Shown here in pieces: positions 46,382-56,102 of a stretch of 64,000 nucleotides of DNA (the first letter of the stretch is position 1; every line of letters starts with the position of its first letter). The notes beneath the pieces are model-generated. The model was not told the origin of the DNA. It saw only the letters and a list, made by a program, of their open reading frames with translations, and made no database searches. The position numbers and the translations under genes were made by a program. The DNA lies in assembly GCF_963681195.1 (NCBI RefSeq), contig NZ_OY808997.1, positions 372,001-436,000 of the forward strand. Direction: 5' to 3'. This DNA is from Vibrio sp. 16. Lineage in GTDB: Bacteria > Pseudomonadota > Gammaproteobacteria > Enterobacterales > Vibrionaceae.

Positions 46382-46588
46382 ATGCATTTTGAATCTTTGA
46401 GCGACTTTTTCGCTATGGGCGGTTACGCCGGTTATGTATGGAGTGCTTTTGGCATTACGTTTTTATCCATGTTGATTATTCTTTGGACCAGTGTCCGTCG
46501 CGGCAACGCGTTATTAAAAGAAGTCCAATCAAAAATTGATCGACAAGCACGCATTGACGCAGCTAAGAATTTGGAGAACACATTATGA
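46382..46588 (+). CDS. ccmD: CcmD, small membrane subunit
   Basis: Single-pass protein stabilising CcmABC-CcmE and needed for holo-CcmE release. 68 residues: [20 protein letters not shown] at the start is typical, then one helix (~20-38) and a basic cytoplasmic tail. Overlaps the ccmE start by four bases (ATGA). Confidence 0.93.
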   Translation: MHFESLSDFFAMGGYAGYVWSAFGITFLSMLIILWTSVRRGNALLKEVQSKIDRQARIDAAKNLENTL

Positions 46589-47070
46589 ACCCAAGACGTA
46601 AAAAGAGGCTCGGCATTGTTCTTGCCATCTTTATTGGTATCAGCGCGACCATCGGTTTAATGCTGTATGCGCTCAATCAAAACATGGATTTGTTCTACAC
46701 ACCGACTGAACTTGTCCATGGTAAACCAGACGGTACCAAACCAGAGGTTGGTCAGCGATTGCGTATCGGCGGTATGGTTGTGGAAGGTTCTGTAAAGCGT
46801 GACCCAAGTTCACTGCAGGTATCGTTTGACCTACATGATGTTGGCCCTAAAGTGACGATTCTCTATAACGGTATTCTTCCTGATCTATTTCGAGAAGGAC
46901 AGGGCATTGTTGCACAAGGCGTTTTGAAAAACGCAACGACTATTGAAGCGTTTGAAGTGCTAGCGAAACACGATGAAGAGTACATGCCACCGGAGATCGC
47001 AGAAGCGATGAAGAAAACGCATGAACCTCTTCAATACACAGAACAACAAAAACAAGGAAGCGGTCAATGA
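46585..47070 (+). CDS. ccmE: heme chaperone CcmE
   Basis: Membrane-anchored periplasmic heme chaperone. 161 residues: N-terminal helix (~8-28), OB-fold beta barrel, and the covalent heme-binding His in [14 protein letters not shown]. Overlaps ccmF by four bases. Confidence 0.96.
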   Translation: MNPRRKKRLGIVLAIFIGISATIGLMLYALNQNMDLFYTPTELVHGKPDGTKPEVGQRLRIGGMVVEGSVKRDPSSLQVSFDLHDVGPKVTILYNGILPDLFREGQGIVAQGVLKNATTIEAFEVLAKHDEEYMPPEIAEAMKKTHEPLQYTEQQKQGSGQ

Positions 47071-49025
47071 TTGCTGAAATTGGTCACTTTGCCCTCATCG
47101 TATCGCTAGCGATGGCAGTATTACTCAGTATTCTGCCGTTGGTGGGGGCTTCAAGAAACAATACCATGCTCATGAACACCGCAAGACCTCTGTCTTGGGG
47201 TATGTTCTTGTTGATTCTGGTTTCTTTTATCGTTCTTCTTTGGGCGTTTTACACCAATGATTTTACCCTTAACTATGTTGCGACGAACTCCAATAGCCAG
47301 TTGCCTTGGTACTATCGTTTAACTGCGGTCTGGGGGGCTCACGAAGGCTCGTTATTGCTATGGGTTCTTATTCAAGCTGCGTGGACGGTTGCTGTTGCGA
47401 GTTTCAGTCGCGGTATGCCACAAGAATCTGTAGCCCGAGTACTCGCGGTGATGGGGATGATTACGGTTGGCTTCCTGCTGTTTATCATCGTGACTTCAAA
47501 CCCCTTCTTGCGCACACTGCCATTCTTCCCAGTTGACGGGCGCGACCTAAACCCTCTACTGCAAGATCCAGGGTTAATCATTCACCCGCCAATGCTTTAC
47601 ATGGGCTACGTTGGTTTTTCTGTCGCATTCTCGTTTGCGATTGCCTCGTTAATGACGGGTCGTCTCGATACCGCTTGGGCTCGTTGGTCACGTCCATGGA
47701 CTACCGCAGCGTGGCTTTTCCTAACGCTGGGTATCGCACTTGGTTCATGGTGGGCATATTACGAACTTGGCTGGGGCGGCTGGTGGTTCTGGGATCCCGT
47801 AGAAAACGCTTCCTTTATGCCATGGCTCGCGGGTACGGCGCTGATGCACTCGTTGGCGGTGACGGAAAAACGCGGCACCTTCAAAGCATGGACTGTGTTA
47901 CTGGCGATTTCTGCGTTCTCTCTGAGTTTGCTGGGTACATTCCTCGTGCGTTCGGGGATCTTGGTCTCGGTTCATGCCTTCGCGTCTGATCCATCTCGCG
48001 GTATGTTTATCCTTGGCTTCCTCGTGTTTGTCATTGGTGGCTCTTTGCTACTGTTTGCACTCAAAGGTGCATCGGTGCGAGTTCGAGGCAACTTTGATTT
48101 GGTCTCACGTGAAAACGCATTGTTGGCTAACAACGTATTGTTGATCGCAGCCCTTGTGGTTGTTCTTGTGGGTACCTTATTGCCTTTGGTTCACAAGCAA
48201 ATCGGTCTGGGTTCAGTATCGATCGGTGCGCCTTTCTTTGACATGCTGTTTGCTTGGCTGATGATTCCTTTCTCATTCTTGCTAGGTATTGGTCCTCTGA
48301 TCCGTTGGAAGCGTGATGATCTGTCATCTCTGAAAAAGCCTATGCTCATCTCAGGTGTAGCGTCGGTTGTTTTGGCGGGTATTTTCACCCTGATTTTCTC
48401 GGACTTCTTCTTGCCGATGGCTTACTTAGGCTGGTTGATGGCACTTTGGATCATCTTCATGCACGGCTTTGAGCTTCATCAGCGAGCGACACACCGCCAC
48501 CCATTTATGGAAGGTGTTAAAAAGCTGCAGCGTAGCCACTGGGCGATGATGCTTGGTCATATCGGTCTTGCAGTTTCTATCATTGGTATCGCAATGGTGC
48601 AAAATTACAGTATCGAGCGAGATGTACGTTTAGCGCCGGGTGAACATTATCAAATCCAAGGTTACGATTTTTACTTCAAAGGTCTACGTGACAAAGATGG
48701 TCCGAACTATGACGGGTACATTGCTGATTTTGAAATTACGCTAGACGGAAAATATGTAAACACGCTCCACGCAGAAAAACGTTTCTACCGAACCGCTCGT
48801 TCAATGATGACTGAGGCTGCTATTGATCGCGGTATCACGCGTGATTTGTATATTGCGATGGGTGAGCGTCTTGATGACAACAAATCGTGGGCAGTACGCA
48901 TTTATTACAAACCATTTGTTCGTTGGATTTGGGCTGGCTCATTACTGATGTCATTAGGTGGTGCGATTGCCATCAGCGATAGACGTTACCGTTTCAGAAA
49001 AAGCGCCAAAAAGCAGGAGGCATAA
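47067..49025 (+). CDS. ccmF: cytochrome c heme lyase CcmF
   Basis: Polytopic component of the System I heme lyase. 652 residues with many hydrophobic helices, [13 protein letters not shown], the tryptophan-rich WWD motif [19 protein letters not shown], and [12 protein letters not shown]. Stop and dsbE start share one base. Confidence 0.97.
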   Translation: MIAEIGHFALIVSLAMAVLLSILPLVGASRNNTMLMNTARPLSWGMFLLILVSFIVLLWAFYTNDFTLNYVATNSNSQLPWYYRLTAVWGAHEGSLLLWVLIQAAWTVAVASFSRGMPQESVARVLAVMGMITVGFLLFIIVTSNPFLRTLPFFPVDGRDLNPLLQDPGLIIHPPMLYMGYVGFSVAFSFAIASLMTGRLDTAWARWSRPWTTAAWLFLTLGIALGSWWAYYELGWGGWWFWDPVENASFMPWLAGTALMHSLAVTEKRGTFKAWTVLLAISAFSLSLLGTFLVRSGILVSVHAFASDPSRGMFILGFLVFVIGGSLLLFALKGASVRVRGNFDLVSRENALLANNVLLIAALVVVLVGTLLPLVHKQIGLGSVSIGAPFFDMLFAWLMIPFSFLLGIGPLIRWKRDDLSSLKKPMLISGVASVVLAGIFTLIFSDFFLPMAYLGWLMALWIIFMHGFELHQRATHRHPFMEGVKKLQRSHWAMMLGHIGLAVSIIGIAMVQNYSIERDVRLAPGEHYQIQGYDFYFKGLRDKDGPNYDGYIADFEITLDGKYVNTLHAEKRFYRTARSMMTEAAIDRGITRDLYIAMGERLDDNKSWAVRIYYKPFVRWIWAGSLLMSLGGAIAISDRRYRFRKSAKKQEA

Positions 49026-49579
49026 TGAATAAGAAATTACTGTTTATTCCGCTCGTCGCATTTTTGGGTTTAGTGGCTATCTTTGCTACTCAGTTGGTAA
49101 AAAACTCTCAAGGTGACGACCCAACCAAACTGGAATCTGTCTTGGTGGGTAAACCTGTGCCAGAGTTTCGTCTTGAGGACCTTGCTGAACCGGGTAAATT
49201 GTACGATCAAGCAATTTTCAAGGGTGAGCCTCTACTGCTGAACGTATGGGCGACATGGTGTCCTACTTGTTATGCAGAGCACCAATACCTAAACCATCTA
49301 GCTGGTGAGGGCGTGAAGATCATTGGTATGAACTACAAAGATGATCGAACCAAAGCGATTGGTTGGTTGAATGATCTTGGTAATCCTTACCTTATTAGCC
49401 TGTTTGATGGTAATGGTATGTTGGGATTAGACCTTGGCGTATATGGCGCTCCTGAAACTTTCCTGATTGATGCGAATGGCGTGATTCGATACCGCCATGT
49501 TGGAGACGTCAACGATCGCAATTGGAACGAAAAGCTTAAGCCTATGTACGAAGGGCTACTTGCGGAGGCGAAACAATGA
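49025..49579 (+). CDS. dsbE: thiol:disulfide oxidoreductase DsbE/CcmG
   Basis: Periplasmic, membrane-tethered thioredoxin-fold reductant that keeps apocytochrome c cysteines reduced. 184 residues: N-terminal anchor (~4-22), active site WATWCPTCYAEH and cis-Pro region YGAPETFLID. Overlaps ccmH by four bases. Confidence 0.96.
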   Translation: MNKKLLFIPLVAFLGLVAIFATQLVKNSQGDDPTKLESVLVGKPVPEFRLEDLAEPGKLYDQAIFKGEPLLLNVWATWCPTCYAEHQYLNHLAGEGVKIIGMNYKDDRTKAIGWLNDLGNPYLISLFDGNGMLGLDLGVYGAPETFLIDANGVIRYRHVGDVNDRNWNEKLKPMYEGLLAEAKQ

Positions 49580-50055
49580 AAAAGCTGATGCTTTCACTGT
49601 TTGCAGCAATGGCATTCTCAATGGCAGTTCATGCGGCCATTGAAGTCCATGAGTTCGATACGCTTGAGCAAGAACAGCAGTTTAAAGAGCTTGGAAACAC
49701 GCTGCGTTGTCCAAAATGTCAAAACAACACCATTGCTGATTCCAATGCAGAACTGGCTGTCGATCTGCGCGAAAAAGTGTATGAAATGACCAAAGCGGGT
49801 AAATCAAAGCAAGAAATCATTGATTACATGATCGCTCGCTACGGAAATTTTGTGACCTACAATCCTCCGTTTACCGCCGCCACTGCCATTCTTTGGCTCG
49901 GTCCGATCTGCGTGCTCTTATTTGGTTTCGGATTCATTGTATTGAGAAGCCGAGCTAAGAAAGTAACGCCTGAACAGACTGATGATTGGGACCAAGACAA
50001 AGAAGCGCGTTTAAAAGCGCTACTTGATGAAAAGAATGATGGAGACAAGCAGTAA
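49576..50055 (+). CDS. ccmH: cytochrome c maturation protein CcmH (CcmL-type)
   Basis: Thiol-redox component handling the apocytochrome CXXCH motif. The 159-residue precursor has a signal peptide (MKKLMLSLFAAMAFSMAVHA), the RCPKCQNNTIADS redox motif and one C-terminal membrane helix (~102-122). The TPR part that is fused in E. coli CcmH is a separate gene here (ccmI). Confidence 0.95.
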   Translation: MKKLMLSLFAAMAFSMAVHAAIEVHEFDTLEQEQQFKELGNTLRCPKCQNNTIADSNAELAVDLREKVYEMTKAGKSKQEIIDYMIARYGNFVTYNPPFTAATAILWLGPICVLLFGFGFIVLRSRAKKVTPEQTDDWDQDKEARLKALLDEKNDGDKQ

Positions 50056-51272
50056 TGACACTATTTTGGATAGCTTCGATCATTCTTGTTGTATTCAGCT
50101 GCGTACTTATCGCATTGCCAGTGATGAGACAAAAAGCGAACAATGATGAAGCGCTACGCGATGAACTAAACAAAGCGTTTTATAAAGATCGTTTGACGGA
50201 ACTCGAAGAGGAAGCAGAAGAAGGCTTAGTCGAAAATCAACAAGACCTGATTGACGATCTCAAGCAATCGCTGCTCGACGATATTCCAGCTGATAGCAAA
50301 AACTCGCAGGAAAACGCGATATCACCAATGGCGGTGATGATTCCTTCCATGCTCTTAGTTGTCGGTTTGTCTTATGGCATGTACTACAAATTTGGTGCGC
50401 AGCAAGATGTCCTACAATGGCAGGAAGTGACATCAAACTTGCCAGCGTTATCGAAGAAGCTCATGTCACCAGAAGGCGCTCAGCTGAGTGATGATGAAAT
50501 GCGTGATCTTACATTGGCATTGCGCACTCGACTTCATTACGAGCCTGAAGACTCAACCGGTTGGTTGTTGCTTGGGCGAATTGCTTTAGCTAATCGTGAT
50601 GTTGATACCGCGATCGGTTCAATGAAAAAGGCATACAACTTAGAGCCAGAGAGCAATGATATTATGCTGGGTTATGCTCAAGCATTGATGTTGTCTCAAG
50701 ATGATGTTGACCAGGAAAACGCACGTCGCATTCTGGGTAACCTAGTCCAGAAAGATTATGTCGATTTGCGTGTCTTCTCGCTACTGGCGTTTGATGCGTT
50801 TGAGCGTCAAGACTTCCCAGCCGCGGTTCGATACTGGAGCATTATGCAGCAAATGATTGGTCCAGAAGACAGCCGTTATGAAATGCTTAGCCGAAGCATT
50901 GAGAATGCGCAAAAGCAAATGGGTCAACAAGTGGGTTCAGGGCAGTCAGTGTCTGTAACGATCAACATTGCGGATGACGTGACGGCTGATCCAAATGCAG
51001 CGCTGATCGTATCTGTTCACACGGCAGATGGTTCACCGATGCCTGTGGCGGCCGCGCGATACCCAGTTGGCAGTTTACCGCGCACCGTTGTACTCGATGA
51101 CGGCAACAGTATGATAGCTGAGCGCAAGCTTTCTTCACTTGAATCTTTAATGGTACGAGCACGCATCGACAGTGATGGCAATGTGGCGACCAAAGAAGGG
51201 GACTGGTTTGGTGAAAGTGAAGCCGTTACAATGGGCGAACCTGTTGAAGTTATGATTGATAAGCGTTATTAA
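50055..51272 (+). CDS. ccmI: cytochrome c maturation TPR protein CcmI
   Basis: Apocytochrome chaperone of the heme lyase. 405 residues: two membrane helices (~2-22 and ~93-112), TPR motifs (~165-240, GWLLLGRIALANRDVDTAIG and YAQALMLSQD), and a C-terminal periplasmic beta domain (~295-405). Shares one base with the ccmH stop and ends the ccm operon. Confidence 0.94.
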   Translation: MTLFWIASIILVVFSCVLIALPVMRQKANNDEALRDELNKAFYKDRLTELEEEAEEGLVENQQDLIDDLKQSLLDDIPADSKNSQENAISPMAVMIPSMLLVVGLSYGMYYKFGAQQDVLQWQEVTSNLPALSKKLMSPEGAQLSDDEMRDLTLALRTRLHYEPEDSTGWLLLGRIALANRDVDTAIGSMKKAYNLEPESNDIMLGYAQALMLSQDDVDQENARRILGNLVQKDYVDLRVFSLLAFDAFERQDFPAAVRYWSIMQQMIGPEDSRYEMLSRSIENAQKQMGQQVGSGQSVSVTINIADDVTADPNAALIVSVHTADGSPMPVAAARYPVGSLPRTVVLDDGNSMIAERKLSSLESLMVRARIDSDGNVATKEGDWFGESEAVTMGEPVEVMIDKRY

Positions 51273-51296
51273 TAGCAGCGGATTATCATTGATTAG

Positions 51297-51322
51297 AGGC
51301 CGGTGATTAACCGGCCTTTTTT
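51297..51322 (+). terminator. Rho-independent terminator of the ccm operon
   Basis: Stem AGGCCGGT (51297-51304) with ACCGGCCT (51310-51317), loop GATTA, T run to 51322, just before mlaA. Confidence 0.92.
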
Positions 51323-51336
51323 ATGGAAAAATAATA

Positions 51337-52107
51337 ATGAAAAGCTTTACGTCTCAGATTTGGCTCGCATTGATTGCAAGCGTTCTACTTGCTGGCTGCG
51401 CAAGCGCTCCCGACACTACTGAAGAGTCTGAGTCAACGTCTTATGAATCTCATAGTAGCGATCCCATCGAAGGTTTTAACCGTGCGATGTGGAGTATTAA
51501 CTACGATTATTTAGACCCTTACTTAGTTAGACCAGTGTCATTGGCCTATGTGGACTACGTTCCTGTTCCTGTCAGGCAAGGTGTGGCGAACTTCTTAAGT
51601 AATCTTGACGAGCCATCAAGCATGATCAATAACATTGTGATGGGTAATGGCGAGAAAGCAGTGGATCACTTTAATCGCTTTTGGATTAACTCTACATTTG
51701 GTTTGCTTGGGTTAATAGATGTCGCGTCTGCTGCGGGAATTACTGACCACAATGAAAAAGCATTCAGTGATGCGGTCGGTCATTATGGTGTTGGCAATGG
51801 TCCCTATGTCATGGTTCCTGGTTACGGACCTTGGACAGTTCGTGAAGCGACAGACGTGGTGGATGGCATGTATGTTCCGCTCTCTTATTTGAATATCTGG
51901 GCAGGACTAGGAAAATGGGCGTTGGAAGGAATGGAAAGCCGCGCTGCTTTAGTGCCGCAAGAGTCAATGCTGCATAACTCTCCGGATCCTTATGCGCTAA
52001 CACGAGATGCGTATTTGCAACGTCAAGACTTCAAAGCGGAAATCGAAACTCAGCAGTACGATGAAGAAGAAGAAGCGTACTTAGATGAATATCTAGATGA
52101 TTTTTAG
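51337..52107 (+). CDS. mlaA: outer-membrane lipoprotein MlaA (VacJ)
   Basis: Outer-membrane component that removes mislocalised phospholipids from the outer leaflet and passes them to MlaC. 256 residues with a lipobox signal (SVLLAGCAS, mature Cys21). Family segments are DPIEGFNRAMWSINYDYLDPY (shown in part), FINSTFGLLGLIDVAS-like text and YVMVPGYGPWTVREA. The acidic tail ends EEEEAYLDEYLDDF. No other mla gene lies in the window. Confidence 0.94.
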   Translation: MKSFTSQIWLALIASVLLAGCASAPDTTEESESTSYESHSSDPIEGFNRAMWSINYDYLDPYLVRPVSLAYVDYVPVPVRQGVANFLSNLDEPSSMINNIVMGNGEKAVDHFNRFWINSTFGLLGLIDVASAAGITDHNEKAFSDAVGHYGVGNGPYVMVPGYGPWTVREATDVVDGMYVPLSYLNIWAGLGKWALEGMESRAALVPQESMLHNSPDPYALTRDAYLQRQDFKAEIETQQYDEEEEAYLDEYLDDF

Positions 52108-52123
52108 TCTAACTCTGAAATAA

Positions 52124-52152
52124 AAAAAGGCTTGGATTGACCAAGCCTTTTT
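52124..52152. terminator. bidirectional terminator between mlaA and fadL
   Basis: 12-bp perfect inverted repeat AAAAAGGCTTGG (52124-52135) / CCAAGCCTTTTT (52141-52152), loop ATTGA, suitable for both converging genes. Confidence 0.93.
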
Positions 52153-52174
52153 CGTTTTTGTCTTTTAGCGAGAG

Positions 52175-53470
52175 TTAAAACGTATAGTTGGCTTGTAGAC
52201 CGATTAGCCAAACATTACCCGTTGTCTCACCCTCAAATTTACCACCGATAAGCTGAGCTTTGTCATCCGACTCATAGCCGCGAGATTCAGTGATTGATGC
52301 ATCTTTAGCAAAGATGTAAGTAAAGCCGCCGTCTAGTGAGAACTGTTTAGTAAACTCGTAGCTTGCACCTAAGCTCAACCATGTGCGATCCGTTTCTGGA
52401 ATCGTGATAGTACGGTTTTTATTACTCACTGCGGATGTGTCATAGGCAATACCTGTGCGTAGTGCAAGCTTTGGATCCACTTGGTAAGTTGCGCCAATTG
52501 CAAAGCGGTAGTTGTCTTTCCAGTTTTCAACTTTTACTGTCTGAGATTCTAGAGTGTCTAGATCTGCATACAGCTCTTTAAAGCTGCTCCAATCTGTCCA
52601 GTTAATACTTGCGTGCATCGCCAACTTGTCTGTCAGTTGGTGGAAACTTGCTAACTCAGCAGTTTGCGGCAAAGTAAGATCCATAGAGCCTTTGCTTTCT
52701 TCTACTTTGAAAGTTGTGGAACTAAAGATTTTTGCATCACCTTCAAGTGTAAGGTCAACCGCTGATTTATATGTAAAGCCGATACGGTGCTGATCGTTGA
52801 TTTGCCACGCAGTGCCTAATTGCCAGCCCCAAGCGGTATCTTCACCTTCCATATACTTGAGAGGTGTGCCTTTCTTGACTCCCAAGAATGCGAGTGCATT
52901 TTTCTCTGGAGCTGTTGCGCCAAAGCTACCTTCGCCCATCACATAGCGAATACCGCCACCAATGCTTACCGCTTCGTTAAGTTGGTAAGCAAGGTTTAGG
53001 TTAGCTTCTTTTGTTATAATGCTTGCTTCGTTGCCAAAGTGAGAGGCAGCAAAGTCTTTGCCTAAGTCGGTTTCCATTCCGTAGTTGGTACCAAGCGCAA
53101 AGCCAATCGCAAGCTCTTCGGTGTAACGGTGAGAAATATAGAAGTTAGGAATGATTGCATCGTGAGCGAAGTCGTTTGATTTCGCTTCCATCTCATTTCC
53201 TGCGAATGTTGTTGTGCCTTTCACATCAACATTTGGGTTCACGTAGATTGCACCAACAGACACTTGAGTGCCATCAAGTTGAGTTAGCATCGCTGGGTTA
53301 CGCCATTGTGCGCTTGCGTTGTCTGCCATTGCTGCTTCGCCAGCGTACGCACGGCCTAGACCTGTTGCTGAGTATTCTGCCAGTTGGAAGCCTGCAGCAT
53401 TAACGGCTGCAGAGGTGCTCACTAGGCTACATGCCACTGCGAGTGATAAGAGAGTCTTGTTCGTTTTCAT
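52175..53470 (-). CDS. fadL: FadL-family outer-membrane fatty-acid transporter (copy 1)
   Basis: Outer-membrane beta barrel for long-chain fatty acids or other hydrophobic molecules. 431-residue precursor with signal peptide (cut before AGFQLAEYSATGLGRAYAGE), a conserved N-terminal hatch and NPAML; C-terminal TGNVWLIGLQANYTF ends in Phe as barrel proteins do. One of two tandem FadL genes, with its own 5' region of 324 bp. Substrate specificity cannot be read. Confidence 0.92.
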   Translation of the reverse strand: MKTNKTLLSLAVACSLVSTSAAVNAAGFQLAEYSATGLGRAYAGEAAMADNASAQWRNPAMLTQLDGTQVSVGAIYVNPNVDVKGTTTFAGNEMEAKSNDFAHDAIIPNFYISHRYTEELAIGFALGTNYGMETDLGKDFAASHFGNEASIITKEANLNLAYQLNEAVSIGGGIRYVMGEGSFGATAPEKNALAFLGVKKGTPLKYMEGEDTAWGWQLGTAWQINDQHRIGFTYKSAVDLTLEGDAKIFSSTTFKVEESKGSMDLTLPQTAELASFHQLTDKLAMHASINWTDWSSFKELYADLDTLESQTVKVENWKDNYRFAIGATYQVDPKLALRTGIAYDTSAVSNKNRTITIPETDRTWLSLGASYEFTKQFSLDGGFTYIFAKDASITESRGYESDDKAQLIGGKFEGETTGNVWLIGLQANYTF

Positions 53471-53794
53471 TATAATGTTCGCTGAGATTCGAATTAATCA
53501 GTCGGGTGATGATAAGGTTAGAGCTATTACTTTAAAAATTAAAAACAGTGTATTGCAGGTATTTGAAATTTAATTTGTCACAAATCGAATATTAAAGACT
53601 AAAACACTAAATGTTAACGCCTTGTTTTGATATTTCAGCGTACACATGTAGTGTCTGAGAGGGGTTTATCGATACACGTGTAAGCTCAGTAACCGAAAGG
53701 GGATTGGGAAAGCTTGTTGTATCAGGTGATTATTGTCGTGTAGATAGCAAAAAGGCCAGTGAACACTGGCCTTTGAAATAGAGTTTTCGTTTTA
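53471..53794. other. intergenic region between the two fadL genes
   Basis: 324 bp holding the terminator of fadL copy 2 (53748-53774) and, closer to 53470, an AT-rich stretch that must contain the promoter of copy 1. I saw no convincing FadR or PsrA site in it. Confidence 0.5.
53748..53774 (-). terminator. terminator of fadL copy 2
   Basis: Inverted repeat AAAGGCCAGT (53751-53760) / ACTGGCCTTT (53765-53774), loop GAAC. Reading on the minus strand the stem is followed by a TTTTTGC tail. Confidence 0.88.
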
Positions 53795-55105
53795 TTAGAA
53801 GCTACGGCTGTATTGTAGACCTAATAGAATTGCATCTGCGTGTGTTGTCGCTTCGATCGAAGAGACTAGAGCACCAGTTGCGTCATCATACTGAGACTCT
53901 TTCACGTCTACGTCTTTACCCATTAGGTAAGTAAAGCCGAAGTCAATGTTAGACTTTGAATCTAGGTGGTAAGTGAAACCTGCAGAGAACCACTGACGAT
54001 CTGAATCTGGAACCGAAATCGAAGTCACTTTATCTTGAGCGCTTGTGTCATACATGTAGCCAGCACGCAACGTCCAGTCTTGGTTTAGGTAGTAAGTACC
54101 ACCCAGTGCATAGTGCATGCCCGTTTGCCACTCGTAAGTGTTTAGTTCGCCAGCTTTATCAGCTTCTAGTTTGTCAAAAACACCCCAGCCAATGTATTGA
54201 ACGCTGTAGTGAACGGCAAACTTAGTGTCTTCAATACGGTGGTAGCCAGAGAACTCCGCCATATCTGGTAGCGGCATGTACAAAGTGTCGCTCTGCTCTT
54301 GACCGCCGTAGTAGATGTCGCCTTTAGCTGCTAGTGTTGGGCTGTAGCGGTATGAAAAACCAAAGCGGTTATTTTCATCAAGCTCGTAGACTGTACCTAC
54401 ATTGAAGCCTAGTGCAAAACCAGACGCATCGGCATCAAGCGCTTTAGCACCTGTAAGTTGCGGTTTGCCAGGAACGTTAAGTTCATTACTTAGGTTACGC
54501 TCAAGTTTACCTTGACCATAAATTAGATCTAGGCCAGCACCAACACTCCATTGTTCATTGATTCTTAGAGAACCAGCAAGACCAATGTTCATGCTTTTCA
54601 CATCTGTTAGGCCTGCATATTCGCTGGCTACGTAATCATCGCTAAATTCGGTTTTGGTGCCGAAATTAGAGTAGGCGTTAATACCCCAAGCAAACGTATC
54701 GTTAACTGGAACAATTAGGTGAATATTTGGTGCAATTGAGGTATCACCCGCGTCGTCGTAGTTAGCCTCAGTTGTTGAGTAAGCAGGTACTAGGTTTGGA
54801 AGTTGAGAGAAATCAATTCCATCCATATGCGTATACTTTGCATCTTTCACTTCAATCATTGAAGTGATGCTTTCAAAACCTAAAGAAAGTTCTGTCTTGT
54901 CGAATAGCGCCATCGCTGCTGGGTTACGTGCCATAACAGAAGCATTATCTGCAATAACTGCGTCACCGGCGAATGCTCGGCCGATACCTGTTGCTGATTG
55001 AGCGTTAAGTTGGAAGCCTGCAGCGAGAGCTTGCTGCGAAGCGAGAGTTGCTGTGGTAATGGTCACTGCTAATAGTGATTTTTTAAACAGACGCGTCTTG
55101 TTCAT
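53795..55105 (-). CDS. fadL: FadL-family outer-membrane fatty-acid transporter (copy 2)
   Basis: Paralogue of copy 1, 436-residue precursor with signal peptide (MNKTRLFKKSLLAVTITTAT in part, cut before AGFQLNAQSATGIGRA). Hatch region ADNASVMARNPAAM and C-terminal Phe (LLGLQYSRSF). The two copies share N-terminal and C-terminal signatures but differ through the loops. Preceded by a FadR-like half-site and, further upstream, by the sigma/DUF3379 pair on the same strand. Confidence 0.92.
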   Translation of the reverse strand: MNKTRLFKKSLLAVTITTATLASQQALAAGFQLNAQSATGIGRAFAGDAVIADNASVMARNPAAMALFDKTELSLGFESITSMIEVKDAKYTHMDGIDFSQLPNLVPAYSTTEANYDDAGDTSIAPNIHLIVPVNDTFAWGINAYSNFGTKTEFSDDYVASEYAGLTDVKSMNIGLAGSLRINEQWSVGAGLDLIYGQGKLERNLSNELNVPGKPQLTGAKALDADASGFALGFNVGTVYELDENNRFGFSYRYSPTLAAKGDIYYGGQEQSDTLYMPLPDMAEFSGYHRIEDTKFAVHYSVQYIGWGVFDKLEADKAGELNTYEWQTGMHYALGGTYYLNQDWTLRAGYMYDTSAQDKVTSISVPDSDRQWFSAGFTYHLDSKSNIDFGFTYLMGKDVDVKESQYDDATGALVSSIEATTHADAILLGLQYSRSF

Positions 55106-55200
55106 TTGTGCTTTTTCCTTTTTGGTTCGCCTCTAGCTGGGCGATATTTTTGAGCAAAAGCTCAGTTGTGGCTGATACTAGACCCAAGTATAGGATATAG

Positions 55201-55211
55201 AAATCCGACCA
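55201..55211 (-). promoter_or_regulatory. FadR-like site upstream of fadL copy 2
   Basis: On the minus strand TGGTCGGATTT matches the left half and centre of the FadR consensus (TGGTCNGACC) but not the right half. It lies about 95 bp before the start, next to a TATACT -10-like element. Suggestive only. Confidence 0.4.
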
Positions 55212-55311
55212 TTGGCTAATTGGAAGGGAAAATTACAGAAATGACGCCTATTTGGCAGGATTGTGCTGTAAAAAGTACTGTTTTAGAGTTTTAGCTCTAT
55301 ATGATGGGTAA

Positions 55312-55347
55312 AAAATAAGGCTCAGATAACGAATCGAGCCTTATTTT
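55312..55347. terminator. terminator of the DUF3379 gene
   Basis: 12-bp inverted repeat AAAATAAGGCTC (55312-55323) / GAGCCTTATTTT (55336-55347), loop of 12 bases; on the minus strand followed by TTTTTTAC. Confidence 0.85.
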
Positions 55348-55370
55348 ATCTGTTTGAAGATTGTTTCCTA

Positions 55371-56102
55371 TTAACCCATAGGTTTGATGATATCTAGGAT
55401 GTTTTCGGCGATTTTAGCGACATTTTCACCTTTATCGCCAACCAAAATGAGACTCACTTCGCCCATTGGTTCAATGATACCTACCATACCATCTTCCGCA
55501 AACTCAGATACGTCATTGGCGGCAATGCCTGTCAGAAACAGAGTCACTTTGCCTTTTTCGCCTCTAAACACCATATGCAGTGCATTGGACTCACCAAAAC
55601 CACAGTGATTTAAGTAATATACGTGGTAAGGGAAGTGCGCACTCAATGAATGAGAAAACGGCACCATTTTCGCGTTGATTTGCGAAGATTTGACTTGTTC
55701 GTCTAGATGATTCACGAACGGCTTTTCGTCAACAACATGCTTGATCGCTGTTGATGCTAAACTCGCTTGTGCAGGAGAAACAACGATGTTTCCCCAGTTA
55801 ACTTGTCCAACCAACAAGCCAGCGACAAAAGCAACTGATGCTGCCATTGCCATTGCTCGGCGGGCAAAATTAGGTCGAACGACATTATCTTCTTTAACAT
55901 TCGAGGTTTGATTGAACAAAATGCGATCAGCCAGATCCTCAGGGACATCAACATTCATCGCTTTAGCGATTTGAGCATCCAGATCTAAAATCTCATCGGC
56001 GAATTTAGCGTTGGATTCACTCTCTTTTATCGCGGCGTTGAGTTCGCTATCTCTGCATTTAGGGTCGGACATGATGCGGCGACGAAATTCTAAATCATCC
56101 AT
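55371..56102 (-). CDS. DUF3379-type single-pass membrane protein, putative anti-sigma factor
   Basis: 243 residues. A cytoplasmic N-terminal ~80 residues rich in charged helices (LEFRRRIMSDPKCRDSELNA), one membrane helix (~83-99, MAMAASVAFVAGLLVG), and a periplasmic C-terminal domain (~105-243) with HMVFRGEKGKVTLFLTGI. Topology and the 8-bp overlap with the upstream ECF sigma gene fit an anti-sigma factor. I see no HxxxCxxC zinc motif of ZAS proteins, so binding mode is unclear. Function is inference from context. Confidence 0.72.
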   Translation of the reverse strand: MDDLEFRRRIMSDPKCRDSELNAAIKESESNAKFADEILDLDAQIAKAMNVDVPEDLADRILFNQTSNVKEDNVVRPNFARRAMAMAASVAFVAGLLVGQVNWGNIVVSPAQASLASTAIKHVVDEKPFVNHLDEQVKSSQINAKMVPFSHSLSAHFPYHVYYLNHCGFGESNALHMVFRGEKGKVTLFLTGIAANDVSEFAEDGMVGIIEPMGEVSLILVGDKGENVAKIAENILDIIKPMG

